A stretch of 30,127 nt of DNA from JASGCK01 sp031430035 (GTDB taxonomy: Bacteria > Pseudomonadota > Gammaproteobacteria > Burkholderiales > Burkholderiaceae_C), in the NCBI GenBank assembly GCA_031430035.1, contig JANPAS010000033.1:1-30127 (forward strand), written 5' to 3'. Under the pieces are notes generated by a model. The model was not told where the DNA came from. It was given only the letters and a program-made list of their open reading frames with translations, and did no database searches. Below are positions 22,778-29,372 of the stretch, piece after piece. The position numbers and the translations under genes were made by a program. Each line of letters opens with the position of its first letter. Position 1 is the first letter of the stretch.

Positions 22778-23274
22778 GCCACACTGCATCCACGATCACG
22801 CCACCAGCCCTTCGTCATGTCTTCACGTTCGATGTATCGGTGACGCCACCCATCGAAGCAGGCACCGTCATCGGCCTCAATTCGCGCGGTCGCCGCCGCA
22901 TCATCCCCATTACGGGCGGCGTGGTCACAAGCCATGTGGCGGAGTTGCCGAACGGCAAGGTGGTCAATGCAGGCGCTGATTTTCAAATTGTGGTGAGTGA
23001 GACCTGCGCCGATTTGGATGCGCGCTACATGCTGGAGTTAGACGATGGCACACATCTATTTGTGATGAACCGTGCGCTACGGCGTGGCTCCAAAGAAGAT
23101 ATTGCCGCCTTGGTACGCGGCGAACGCGTTGACCCAGCCAGAATCTATTTCAGATGTGTGCCGCAGTTTGAAGTGTCAAACCCGAAACATCAGTGGCTGA
23201 CCGAGAGCATCTTTGTCGGCACAGGCGAGCGAGCACCTGATGGCGTCAAGATTCGGATTTTTGAGCTTCTTTAG
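22774..23274 (+). CDS. DUF3237 family protein
   Basis: A 166-residue cytoplasmic beta-barrel-type protein of family DUF3237. Family motifs are RRRIIPITGGVVTSH, NAGADFQIVVSETCADLDAR, YMLELDDGTHLFVMN and, near the C-terminus, WLTESIFVGTGERAPDGV. The function of the family is not settled. The ATG at 22774 overlaps the LysR stop as ATGA; the open frame further upstream lies inside the LysR gene and is not used. Its last 29 bases overlap the 3' end of def on the opposite strand, so the C-terminal residues are shared coding sequence. Coupling to the regulator suggests a role in the same small-acid pathway, by inference. Confidence 0.88.
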   Translation: MSHTASTITPPALRHVFTFDVSVTPPIEAGTVIGLNSRGRRRIIPITGGVVTSHVAELPNGKVVNAGADFQIVVSETCADLDARYMLELDDGTHLFVMNRALRRGSKEDIAALVRGERVDPARIYFRCVPQFEVSNPKHQWLTESIFVGTGERAPDGVKIRIFELL

Positions 23275-23764
23275 CCTCTTTAATCAGCTTGGTTTTAATG
23301 CGCCCACGCTTGAGCGGCGATAAATACTCGACATAGACCTTGCCGATTAAGTGATCCATTTCGTGCTGGATGCACACCGCCAAAAGCTCAGTCGCCTCTA
23401 GCTTGTGCGTGTCGCCGATTTCGTTTTCATATTCAATGTGAATCTCGGCATAACGCTCGACATCGCCCGAAAAACCAGGCACAGACAAACAGCCCTCGTC
23501 GCCCAGCACCACTTCGTCGCTTGTCCACACCACACGCGGATTGATGACGACGAGCGGCTCGTTGCGCTCTTCGCTTGTGTCCATGACGAGTAGGCGTTCG
23601 TGCACATCAACCTGCGTGGCGGCCAGTCCCACGCCTTTGGCGTCGTACATGGTCTCCAGCATATCGGCAACCAAGGCGCGAATGCGCTCGTCGATGTTGG
23701 CAACGGGCTTAGCGATCTTGTTTAAGCGCGGGTCGGGATAGGTGAGAATGTTGAGTAATGCCAT
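23246..23764 (-). CDS. def: Peptide deformylase
   Basis: Removes the formyl group from the N-terminal methionine of new proteins. The 172-residue product starts MALLNILTYPDPRLNKIAKP and contains the three metal-site motifs: GVGLAATQVD, EGCLSVPG (metal-binding Cys) and QHEMDHLIG (two metal-binding His and the catalytic Glu). The open frame extends far upstream, but that part is antisense to dprA and is discarded; the ATG at 23764 gives the usual length. It diverges from dprA, with 19 bases between the starts. In many bacteria def is next to fmt; here fmt is about 23 kb away. Confidence 0.96.
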   Translation of the reverse strand: MALLNILTYPDPRLNKIAKPVANIDERIRALVADMLETMYDAKGVGLAATQVDVHERLLVMDTSEERNEPLVVINPRVVWTSDEVVLGDEGCLSVPGFSGDVERYAEIHIEYENEIGDTHKLEATELLAVCIQHEMDHLIGKVYVEYLSPLKRGRIKTKLIKEAKEAQKSES

Positions 23765-23783
23765 AAACCCAATTTTATCTAAG

Positions 23784-24929
23784 ATGGAACAAACTGAACT
23801 TATCTCTTGGCTGCGTCTGATGCTGACGGACGGCGTGGGCAACAACACCGCCCGCAAATTGCTGTCCGCTTTTGGATTGCCGACCAGCATTTTTGAGCAG
23901 CCCATCACCGCGCTCGGGCAAATCGTCTCGGAGCGCCAAGCACAGGCGCTACAGCGCACGCCCGAAGGACTCGACAAACAAGTGCAACTGTGTGAGGAGT
24001 GGCTCGCACAAGACGCCCGCACCGACAATCGCACGCGCCGCATCGTCAGCTTAGGCGATGCGCTTTATCCGTCGGCACTCTTGACTCTGCCCGATCCGCC
24101 GCTGGTGCTGTGGTTACTCGGGCGCATTGATTTGCTGGAGGCCGAGGGCTGGCCTGCTGCTATCTCCATGGTCGGCAGCCGCAACCCCACGCAGCAAGGC
24201 GACAAAAACGCTTTTGCTTTTGCCAATAGTTTTGTGGATGCAGGGCTGTGCGTGGTGTCAGGCATGGCGCTGGGCATCGACGCGGCAGCGCACAGTGGGG
24301 CGCTAAATGCTGGAAAGTTGGATAGCGCGTCTGATTCGCTACTCACCATCGCCGTCGTGGGCACGGGCCTCGACCGCGTCTATCCCAAACAAAACCTAGA
24401 GCTTGCACACCGCATTGCCGATCACGGCTTGGTCGTGAGCGAGTTCCCGCTGGGCTCGCCGCCCACGGCTGCTAACTTTCCTAAGCGCAATCGCCTTATC
24501 GCCGCACTGGGACTTGGCACGTTGGTCGTAGAAGCCGCGCTGCAATCGGGCTCGCTGATTACGGCGCGTGAATGTTTAGAGGTCGGAAAAGACGTGTTTG
24601 CGATTCCAGGCTCGATTCATGTGGCACAAAGCAAGGGCTGTCACGCGCTGATTAAACAAGGCGCGAAGTTGGTGGAGAGTGCTGCAGATGTGCTGGAGGA
24701 GCTAAAAATCACCAGCAACAGCATGCCCGCAGGCCATACTGGACGTGGCCTGCACAATAGTTCGCAGCATCCACTGGTGCTGGCGATGGGTTTTGACCCC
24801 GTCAGCTTTGACGTGCTGCAAGCGCGTGTGGATATGGATGCCGCGACGCTGCAAGTCCAGCTTTTGGAGCTGGAGCTAGACAACGTCATCCTGCGCGTGC
24901 CAGGTGGACTTTATCAAGTGGCGTTATGA
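23784..24929 (+). CDS. dprA: DNA-processing protein DprA (Smf)
   Basis: Loads RecA on incoming single-stranded DNA during natural transformation. The 381-residue protein has an N-terminal helical domain (residues about 1-90), the Rossmann-like DprA domain with SMVGSRNPTQQGDKNAFAFA, VVSGMALGIDAAAHSGAL, GTGLDRVYPKQNLELAHRI and FPKRNRLIAALGLGTLVVEA, and a C-terminal winged-helix domain (from about residue 330). In the linker, residues about 316-323, SMPAGHTGRGLHN is encoded by the short repeat also found in oxyR. The ATG at 23784 is chosen over the ATGs at 23748 and 23742, which would overlap the def start. No other competence genes are in the window. Confidence 0.95.
   Translation: MEQTELISWLRLMLTDGVGNNTARKLLSAFGLPTSIFEQPITALGQIVSERQAQALQRTPEGLDKQVQLCEEWLAQDARTDNRTRRIVSLGDALYPSALLTLPDPPLVLWLLGRIDLLEAEGWPAAISMVGSRNPTQQGDKNAFAFANSFVDAGLCVVSGMALGIDAAAHSGALNAGKLDSASDSLLTIAVVGTGLDRVYPKQNLELAHRIADHGLVVSEFPLGSPPTAANFPKRNRLIAALGLGTLVVEAALQSGSLITARECLEVGKDVFAIPGSIHVAQSKGCHALIKQGAKLVESAADVLEELKITSNSMPAGHTGRGLHNSSQHPLVLAMGFDPVSFDVLQARVDMDAATLQVQLLELELDNVILRVPGGLYQVAL
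24731..24751 (+). repeat. Short palindromic coding repeat inside dprA, shared with oxyR
   Basis: AGGCCA-9 bases-TGGCCT is a perfect inverted repeat. The inner 17 bases (24735-24751) are identical to 9091-9107 in oxyR and are read in the same frame (HTGRGL). It lies in the linker of DprA between the Rossmann and winged-helix domains, a place where an insert would do little harm. Confidence 0.65.
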
Positions 24930-24950
24930 TGCGCATACCTGATACGCATC
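24928..24950. promoter_or_regulatory. Inverted repeat between dprA and ccdA
   Basis: GATGCG-11 bases-CGCATC (8 of 9 bases paired when extended) overlaps the dprA stop codon and is followed by TTTT. It may be the dprA terminator, or an operator for the antitoxin-toxin pair that starts 25 bases further on. The symmetric arms and position favour an autoregulation site for CcdA, but a terminator role cannot be excluded. Confidence 0.45.
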
Positions 24951-24974
24951 TTTTAACCACACGCCTCATCCACT

Positions 24975-25223
24975 ATGCAACTCACTTTTGACATCCAAGC
25001 GCCCAAACGAGCGACCAATTTGTCGATTAATAGCGACTTACTGAAGCAAGCAAAAGAAATTGGGATCAATATCTCGCAGTTTGTGGAGCGCTCGCTTGGC
25101 GAGCAAGTCAAGCGCCACAAGCATGCAGCGTGGTTGCGCGAAAACCGAGATGCAATTGATGGCTATAACGCCGAGGTTGATCGCGTTGGCGTATTTGGCG
25201 ATAGCTGGCGCGGACAGCTTTAA
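24975..25223 (+). CDS. ccdA: CcdA-type antitoxin
   Basis: An 82-residue antitoxin that should bind DNA as a dimer through its N-terminus and neutralise the toxin with its flexible C-terminus. TNLSINSDLLKQAKEIGINI is a ribbon-helix-helix segment, followed by SQFVERSLGEQVKRHKHAAW and the toxin-binding tail LRENRDAIDGYNAEVDRVGV ending in a family-typical FGDSWRGQL. The toxin gene follows after 9 bases. CcdA represses its own operon in known systems; the inverted repeat at 24928-24950 is a candidate operator. This chromosomal pair sits between dprA and a TonB receptor with no mobile element nearby. Confidence 0.88.
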   Translation: MQLTFDIQAPKRATNLSINSDLLKQAKEIGINISQFVERSLGEQVKRHKHAAWLRENRDAIDGYNAEVDRVGVFGDSWRGQL

Positions 25224-25232
25224 GCTGCTGCT

Positions 25233-25550
25233 ATGACGCAATACCACGCGCACAAAAATCGCGACACTGCATCGCAAAAAATTTATCCATTCGTACTTGA
25301 AGTACAAGCTGGTCTTCTGTCTGATTTAGCAACACGCGTTGTGCTGCCTATGCGCAAGCTCAAGGACTACCCCTCAAAACCGATCACTAGACTCAACCCG
25401 ATTTTAAAAATAGAAGGTGTTGATTACGTTGTGCTTGCGCAGCAAATTAGCGTGATGCCCAGCAAAGCCGTTGGTCTGTCGCATGCAGATTTCAGCGCTG
25501 AGCAGCACACGATCGTCGCTGCTGTCGATTGCGTTTTATCTGGTTTGTAG
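25233..25550 (+). CDS. ccdB: CcdB-type toxin
   Basis: A 105-residue CcdB-family toxin; known members poison DNA gyrase by trapping it on cut DNA. The fold is recognisable from YPFVLEVQAGLLSDLATRVV, LPMRKLKDYPSKPITRLNPI and the C-terminal helix EQHTIVAAVDCVLSGL. The plasmid F toxin ends in Trp-Gly-Ile, needed for gyrase poisoning; here the tail is Ser-Gly-Leu, so the Trp is missing. That may mean a weaker or altered target, or a variant known from other chromosomal copies. The first 15 or so residues (MTQYHAHKNRDTASQ) are longer than usual before the first strand. The gene converges on the TonB-receptor gene with 10 bases between. Confidence 0.85.
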   Translation: MTQYHAHKNRDTASQKIYPFVLEVQAGLLSDLATRVVLPMRKLKDYPSKPITRLNPILKIEGVDYVVLAQQISVMPSKAVGLSHADFSAEQHTIVAAVDCVLSGL

Positions 25551-25560
25551 TTTTAACCCA

Positions 25561-27642
25561 CTAAAAACTCACCTGCACGCCCAGTTGCAAACTACGCCCA
25601 GGAAGCGGCACACGGCCAGGCGCAGTTTGCGTGAGGATGCTGGTCGCTGGATACGCAAGCGCGTTAGTCGCGTTGCGTAATTTGGCAAACCACAGCGCCC
25701 GTCCAGCGCTTGTTTTTTGCTCAAAACTCAAACCTGCCGTCCAAAGCGTATAGCCAGCAGTTGCTGGTTGATTAGTCGCCACGCGATTTTGTGCGCTACT
25801 TCGATCTGCGCCGAGCGTCCACTTCCATGCTGCTTGTGAAACCGTCCAATCAAGCCCCATTCGCTGCGGCGCAATACGCGGCAATGGAAGGTTGGTGGCG
25901 GTATTGGTCGCCTCCACTGACGAGATGCGAGCTTCAACGTCTAGCGAGCGCGGTTGCTCACTTGTCGCTTGCACAAGTCGCGTATTGCCCGTCCACTCCC
26001 AACCCGAAAAGCGGGCGGACGTTGCAGCAAATTGGAAAATAGGATTACCTGCGACACTGTTAGCCCCTGTCGCCTGCAAAAAAATGTAGTTGTCATAGCG
26101 CGTGGTAAAAACATTCAAACTGGTTTTATCGAAGCGGCGCCTACTCCCCGAATTCGCTTGCCACTTAAGACCCAGCTCAAGATGCGTGGATCGCTCCACC
26201 GCCAAATTAGCATCGCCCCGCTCGAAAGAGCCCGTCGCAGCGTGCTCGCCATTGGCGTAGAGTTCGTAGTCTTTGGGGACGCGCCCTGTACGCGCCAGAT
26301 CAGCACTCGCGCTCAATCCTTGCATCACGCCATTCAGCTTGAAAAGGCTACCCAGCGCATAGCTAGTGGCCGATAGGCTGCGCTGGCCAGGGGTAAAGTT
26401 TGCGTTGCCATCAATGCCAAGCGATTTGACATCTGCACGTTCAGACCTGGCGCCTGCACTGAGTTTGCCCCACGAGGCATTTAACTCTTGCAAGACATAC
26501 AGCGCTTGGCTTTGCGTCTGCGTACTCGGAACAAACGCTTCAGCGCCAGCGGCTACAAAGTTAACCCGCTCGCGCTGCCAACCAAGCAACGTATCCACGG
26601 CATTGGCACCCAACTTAAATGACGCAAACCTCGCTTGTAGTTTGCTATCCATGCCATCGCTTTTAAATGTGGTTGCCACTGCGCCTGCATTCATTTCTCG
26701 GTGCTGATAGTTGTGGCTCACTAAATGCCCAGACATGCCTTGAACCACTCCTCCCAGTAAGCCTAGGCCACGCTGTTCGCCCTCTAACCGATACGTCGTA
26801 TTCTCCATATTGATATTGACATTGGCTTCAGCTGGTGAGCCGTATTTTTGCTGCGTGCGCTGCACCGATGCGCCTATATAACCTTGACTCAAAAACACCG
26901 AAGCGCCCACTGCACCACCAGCAGTTTCTGCCTGCGTATTACAAATTTTGTTTGATGTTCGTGTCACACTGTTTTGTGTGCAATTGAGCGCTATAGGCGA
27001 ATTAACTTCATTGCTTTTGTTGCCAAAGGCATCGAAGTGCAGCGCATATCGATCTGTACCCGTTTCTAACAATGCTGCGCCACTGCGCTCTTTATTTCCA
27101 CTAGCAAGCCCCATTTGCACGCGCCCTAGCTTTCCACCCTTCTCATCAAATACAGCGCGCTTGGCAATGCGGTTATCCAGCATATTGACCACGCCGCCCA
27201 CGGCGGACCCGCCATACATCAGGGCTGCGGGGCCACGTACCACCTCCACACTCTCCATGGCCAAAGGATGGGGTGCAACAGCATGGTCAAAACTAAGCCC
27301 AGAGACATCACTTGACGATGCGCCATTATTCAAAATCCGAATGCGGTCGCCGTCCAAGCCGCGAATGATGGGGCGCGAAGCCGTACTGCCAAAGTAGGAA
27401 CTGCTCACGCCAGGCAAGCCCGAGAGCGTCTCGCCAAGGCCGCCACTTGGGCGCTGCAAGAGTGCATCGCCGCTGAGTCGCTCCACTGGCGCGCTCAAAT
27501 CTTTCGATTGAAAGGGGTTACCAGTGATCACAATTTCGGGCGTAGATGTGGATGCAGGTACGGCAGTTTGGGCAGAGGCAAAACCGCAGACGGAGTAGCC
27601 CATAGCAAGAATCAACTTGCGAAATACAAAAGTTGGAGACAT
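25561..27642 (-). CDS. TonB-dependent outer-membrane receptor (ZnuD-like, metal uptake)
   Basis: A 693-residue outer-membrane transporter with a signal peptide cut after about residue 24 (CGFASAQ), a TonB-box-like PEIVITG, a plug domain with LSGLPGVSSSYFG, RPIIRGLDGDRIRILNNG and VEVVRGPAALMYGGSAVGGV, and a 22-strand barrel ending in Phe (LQLGVQVSF). The plug region, with its SFDHAVAPHPLAMESVE His residues, resembles the ZnuD class of zinc receptors. Two Cys near residues 222 and 235 could form a surface disulfide. GAGG lies before the ATG. A His-rich small protein gene is 38 bases upstream on the same strand, and a copper locus is divergent from it, so zinc or copper is the likely substrate; which one is inferred only. 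Confidence 0.85.
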   Translation of the reverse strand: MSPTFVFRKLILAMGYSVCGFASAQTAVPASTSTPEIVITGNPFQSKDLSAPVERLSGDALLQRPSGGLGETLSGLPGVSSSYFGSTASRPIIRGLDGDRIRILNNGASSSDVSGLSFDHAVAPHPLAMESVEVVRGPAALMYGGSAVGGVVNMLDNRIAKRAVFDEKGGKLGRVQMGLASGNKERSGAALLETGTDRYALHFDAFGNKSNEVNSPIALNCTQNSVTRTSNKICNTQAETAGGAVGASVFLSQGYIGASVQRTQQKYGSPAEANVNINMENTTYRLEGEQRGLGLLGGVVQGMSGHLVSHNYQHREMNAGAVATTFKSDGMDSKLQARFASFKLGANAVDTLLGWQRERVNFVAAGAEAFVPSTQTQSQALYVLQELNASWGKLSAGARSERADVKSLGIDGNANFTPGQRSLSATSYALGSLFKLNGVMQGLSASADLARTGRVPKDYELYANGEHAATGSFERGDANLAVERSTHLELGLKWQANSGSRRRFDKTSLNVFTTRYDNYIFLQATGANSVAGNPIFQFAATSARFSGWEWTGNTRLVQATSEQPRSLDVEARISSVEATNTATNLPLPRIAPQRMGLDWTVSQAAWKWTLGADRSSAQNRVATNQPATAGYTLWTAGLSFEQKTSAGRALWFAKLRNATNALAYPATSILTQTAPGRVPLPGRSLQLGVQVSF

Positions 27643-27680
27643 AAAAACCTCGATTAAAAAAACGACAAAAAGGGCGTGTT

Positions 27681-28040
27681 TTAGATCGAAGGTTTTGGCG
27701 GTGCGCGGGCTTGGTAGACAAGCGAAGGTGAGGTGAAAAAGGCGGCGACTTCAAGCCACGCTGTTTGCAAGGCAAACACGGGCAAAACCAATACAGGCAA
27801 GGCTTGCGAAAGCGCTAGACCTGTGCATTGCAAATCTAATAATTGGCAATCCGATTTATTTTGCGGCGAGTGCTCGGGCAGGATTTGCTCTAACTGCGAG
27901 TCCGTCTGGTACAAATCGGTGTGCGAATGCTTGTGCACCACGCCTGCAAACTGCAGCCATAAAAACCCGACCAAGACCAACCATATCCACGGGCGTTTGG
28001 CCGTGGGCGTGAAGCTGGAGAGGCGCTGCTTGGTTTGCAT
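27681..28040 (-). CDS. Small membrane-anchored His/Cys protein of a metal-uptake operon
   Basis: A 119-residue protein with one N-terminal helix (PWIWLVLVGFLWLQFAGVV) and, right after it on the periplasmic side, HKHSHTD, a cluster of three His. It has two Cys (SDCQLLDLQCTG), a second hydrophobic stretch (ALPVLVLPVFALQTAWLEVA) and a tail ending RAPPKPSI. I know similar short proteins upstream of ZnuD-like receptor genes in proteobacteria, without a proven role; periplasmic metal binding or delivery is a reasonable guess. It is the first gene of the unit that continues into the TonB receptor. Its ATG is 40 bases from the divergent DUF2946 start. Confidence 0.7.
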   Translation of the reverse strand: MQTKQRLSSFTPTAKRPWIWLVLVGFLWLQFAGVVHKHSHTDLYQTDSQLEQILPEHSPQNKSDCQLLDLQCTGLALSQALPVLVLPVFALQTAWLEVAAFFTSPSLVYQARAPPKPSI

Positions 28041-28080
28041 GGGGATGCCATCATAACGCGGCAGGTAAAATCATGGCTTC

Positions 28081-28473
28081 ATGTCAGCGCTTTCAGTCCT
28101 CCTCCACACTTGCCGCACCTCCAACCGATTGATTCAGTCGGTTCTGTTGGCATTTGTGCTGAGCCTTGGTGTAGCAATTGCCGCGCCAGCGGTCCGAGCT
28201 GCCAATTTATCGCCTGATCAGCAATTGATTTGCGTAGGCGCAGGCGGCATGAAGGTCATTACGTTTGCGGCGGATGGCACAGCGATAGAAGTTCAAACCA
28301 CGCATGGCATGGACTGCCCGTTGTGCGCGGCTTGCGGGGCAATACCTCCTGCAAACCAATCTACGCTTGGCCTGCAGACCGTCGGCTTTGCACCGCCTGT
28401 TGTGTATGCCGTGCAGCCGCACAGCATTTTTGAGTCGCGCGCCCCACCTGTGCGCGCACCGCCTGTTTTTTAA
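28081..28473 (+). CDS. DUF2946 family protein
   Basis: A 130-residue exported or membrane protein of the DUF2946 type, often found with copper genes. Features are an N-terminal hydrophobic segment (LIQSVLLAFVLSLGVAIAA), the short folded part with LICVGAGGMKVITFAADG, and the hallmark THGMDCPLCAACGAIPPA with three Cys and one His, a likely metal site. The C-terminal RAPPVRAPPVF resembles the tail of the divergent His-rich protein. It is followed by a candidate terminator and then the copper chaperone gene. The 40-base divergent gap holds no obvious Zur or CueR site that I can identify. Confidence 0.8.
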   Translation: MSALSVLLHTCRTSNRLIQSVLLAFVLSLGVAIAAPAVRAANLSPDQQLICVGAGGMKVITFAADGTAIEVQTTHGMDCPLCAACGAIPPANQSTLGLQTVGFAPPVVYAVQPHSIFESRAPPVRAPPVF

Positions 28474-28490
28474 AAATTAACTCACTACAA

Positions 28491-28528
28491 GATGACGCCT
28501 ATTGCGCATCTCCTTTGTTTTTATTTTT
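28491..28528 (+). terminator. Candidate terminator or attenuator between DUF2946 and the copper chaperone
   Basis: GATG(A)CGC and GCGCATC pair as a 7-base stem with one bulged A and a 5-base loop. TCCTTTGTTTTTATTTTT follows. The T-run ends about 10 bases before the next start codon, so partial termination between the two genes would fit. Confidence 0.45.
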
Positions 28529-28538
28529 AAGAAAAATC

Positions 28539-29018
28539 ATGTTTAAAAAAATCATTCTCATCACCTCAGTTTTAATGGCAAACCACAGTTTCGCGCACCC
28601 TGACAAAGCCCATGTGGCTGTTGACGGCGCTTGGGTTCGCGCAACGGTCAAAGGGCAAATGGGCACAGGTGGCTTTATGAAGCTGACTGCAACGGAAGAC
28701 CTTCGCCTTGTAAAAGTCTCCTCGCCCGTGGCTGGCGTTGGCGAAGTTCATGAAATGAAAATGGGGGCGAATAACGTGATGGAAATGCGTGCTATTGAGG
28801 GCTTAGATTTACCCAAGGGCAAATCGGTTGAGCTGAAGCCCGGTGGCTACCACGTCATGCTGATGGAGCTCAAAAGCACATTAGCCAAAAACAGCACCAT
28901 TCCTTTAACGCTTTATTTCAAAGATAAAAAAGGTCAAGAGTCCAAGCTGGATTTGCAAGTGCCCGTTAGCCTACAGCCCTCAACTGGCGGCAGTGTCCAG
29001 CCCATGCACAAGCACTGA
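28539..29018 (+). CDS. Periplasmic copper chaperone PCu(A)C
   Basis: Delivers Cu(I) in the periplasm, in studied species to the CuA site of cytochrome oxidase. The 159-residue product has a signal peptide (MFKKIILITSVLMANHSFA) and a PCuAC cupredoxin-like domain. The copper ligands are visible as His71 in GEVHEMKMG, Met83 in VMEMRAI, and His105/Met107 in YHVMLM. The spacing His71 to Met83 is one residue longer than the usual pattern. The C-terminal PMHKH adds further possible ligands. The ATG at 28539 is chosen; the open frame also begins at a TTG 24 bases earlier, which would precede the signal peptide with nonsense. The next gene begins 12 bases after the stop in the same frame. Confidence 0.92.
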   Translation: MFKKIILITSVLMANHSFAHPDKAHVAVDGAWVRATVKGQMGTGGFMKLTATEDLRLVKVSSPVAGVGEVHEMKMGANNVMEMRAIEGLDLPKGKSVELKPGGYHVMLMELKSTLAKNSTIPLTLYFKDKKGQESKLDLQVPVSLQPSTGGSVQPMHKH

Positions 29019-29030
29019 AGGACGCCTGCT

Positions 29031-29372
29031 TTGCTCATCAAAACGAGCCGCGACGATAGCCTATGGACGGTTGTACTGCGCTGCTCGTTTTTTAAAGGCG
29101 AGATCAAATCGGTCCAAATTTTGAGTGGTTGTGGCAATAAAAAAATTGAGGCACAAGCCGTTGCCGAAACCAAAGGTAAGCATGTTCCCGAAGTGAGCTT
29201 GGGCAACAAGCGTCACGAGTATTGGCGCACGCTCACTTGGACGATGCCCAAAGGTGCGCCATTTGCTGAGCCAAATTTACCGCCCAAATTACCAGAGCCA
29301 TATGTGCTGGTGGGCGTGCCGTTTTCGGTAGTCACGGGCATGAGTGCCCCTCTTGGTTTCCGTATCAGCTAG
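29031..29372 (+). CDS. Soluble protein resembling a TonB C-terminal domain
   Basis: A 113-residue protein starting at a TTG, with GAAGGA nine bases before it. I do not recognise a named family with certainty. The segment FKGEIKSVQILSGCGNKKIE, followed by AQAVAETKGKHVPEV and later RTLTWTMP, follows the general pattern of a TonB C-terminal domain (a G-x-hydrophobic strand, a Ser-Gly turn, a helix, a closing strand), but there is no membrane anchor or Pro-rich linker. A Pro-rich stretch follows (FAEPNLPPKLPEPYV). It lies behind the copper chaperone and shares its reading frame across the stop. The stop overlaps that of panC by three bases. Confidence 0.55.
   Translation: MLIKTSRDDSLWTVVLRCSFFKGEIKSVQILSGCGNKKIEAQAVAETKGKHVPEVSLGNKRHEYWRTLTWTMPKGAPFAEPNLPPKLPEPYVLVGVPFSVVTGMSAPLGFRIS

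Noticed and set aside
23765..24043. N-terminal extension of def
   Set aside because: It is antisense to dprA, and the peptide deformylase homology starts exactly at the ATG at 23764.
25215..25227. CAGCTT-T-AAGCTG palindrome at the ccdA stop
   Set aside because: A one-base centre cannot form a hairpin and such short palindromes are frequent by chance; no role proposed.
28041..28080. Zur box between the divergent metal genes
   Set aside because: The 40-base gap has no clear palindrome of the Zur or Fur type that I could defend.
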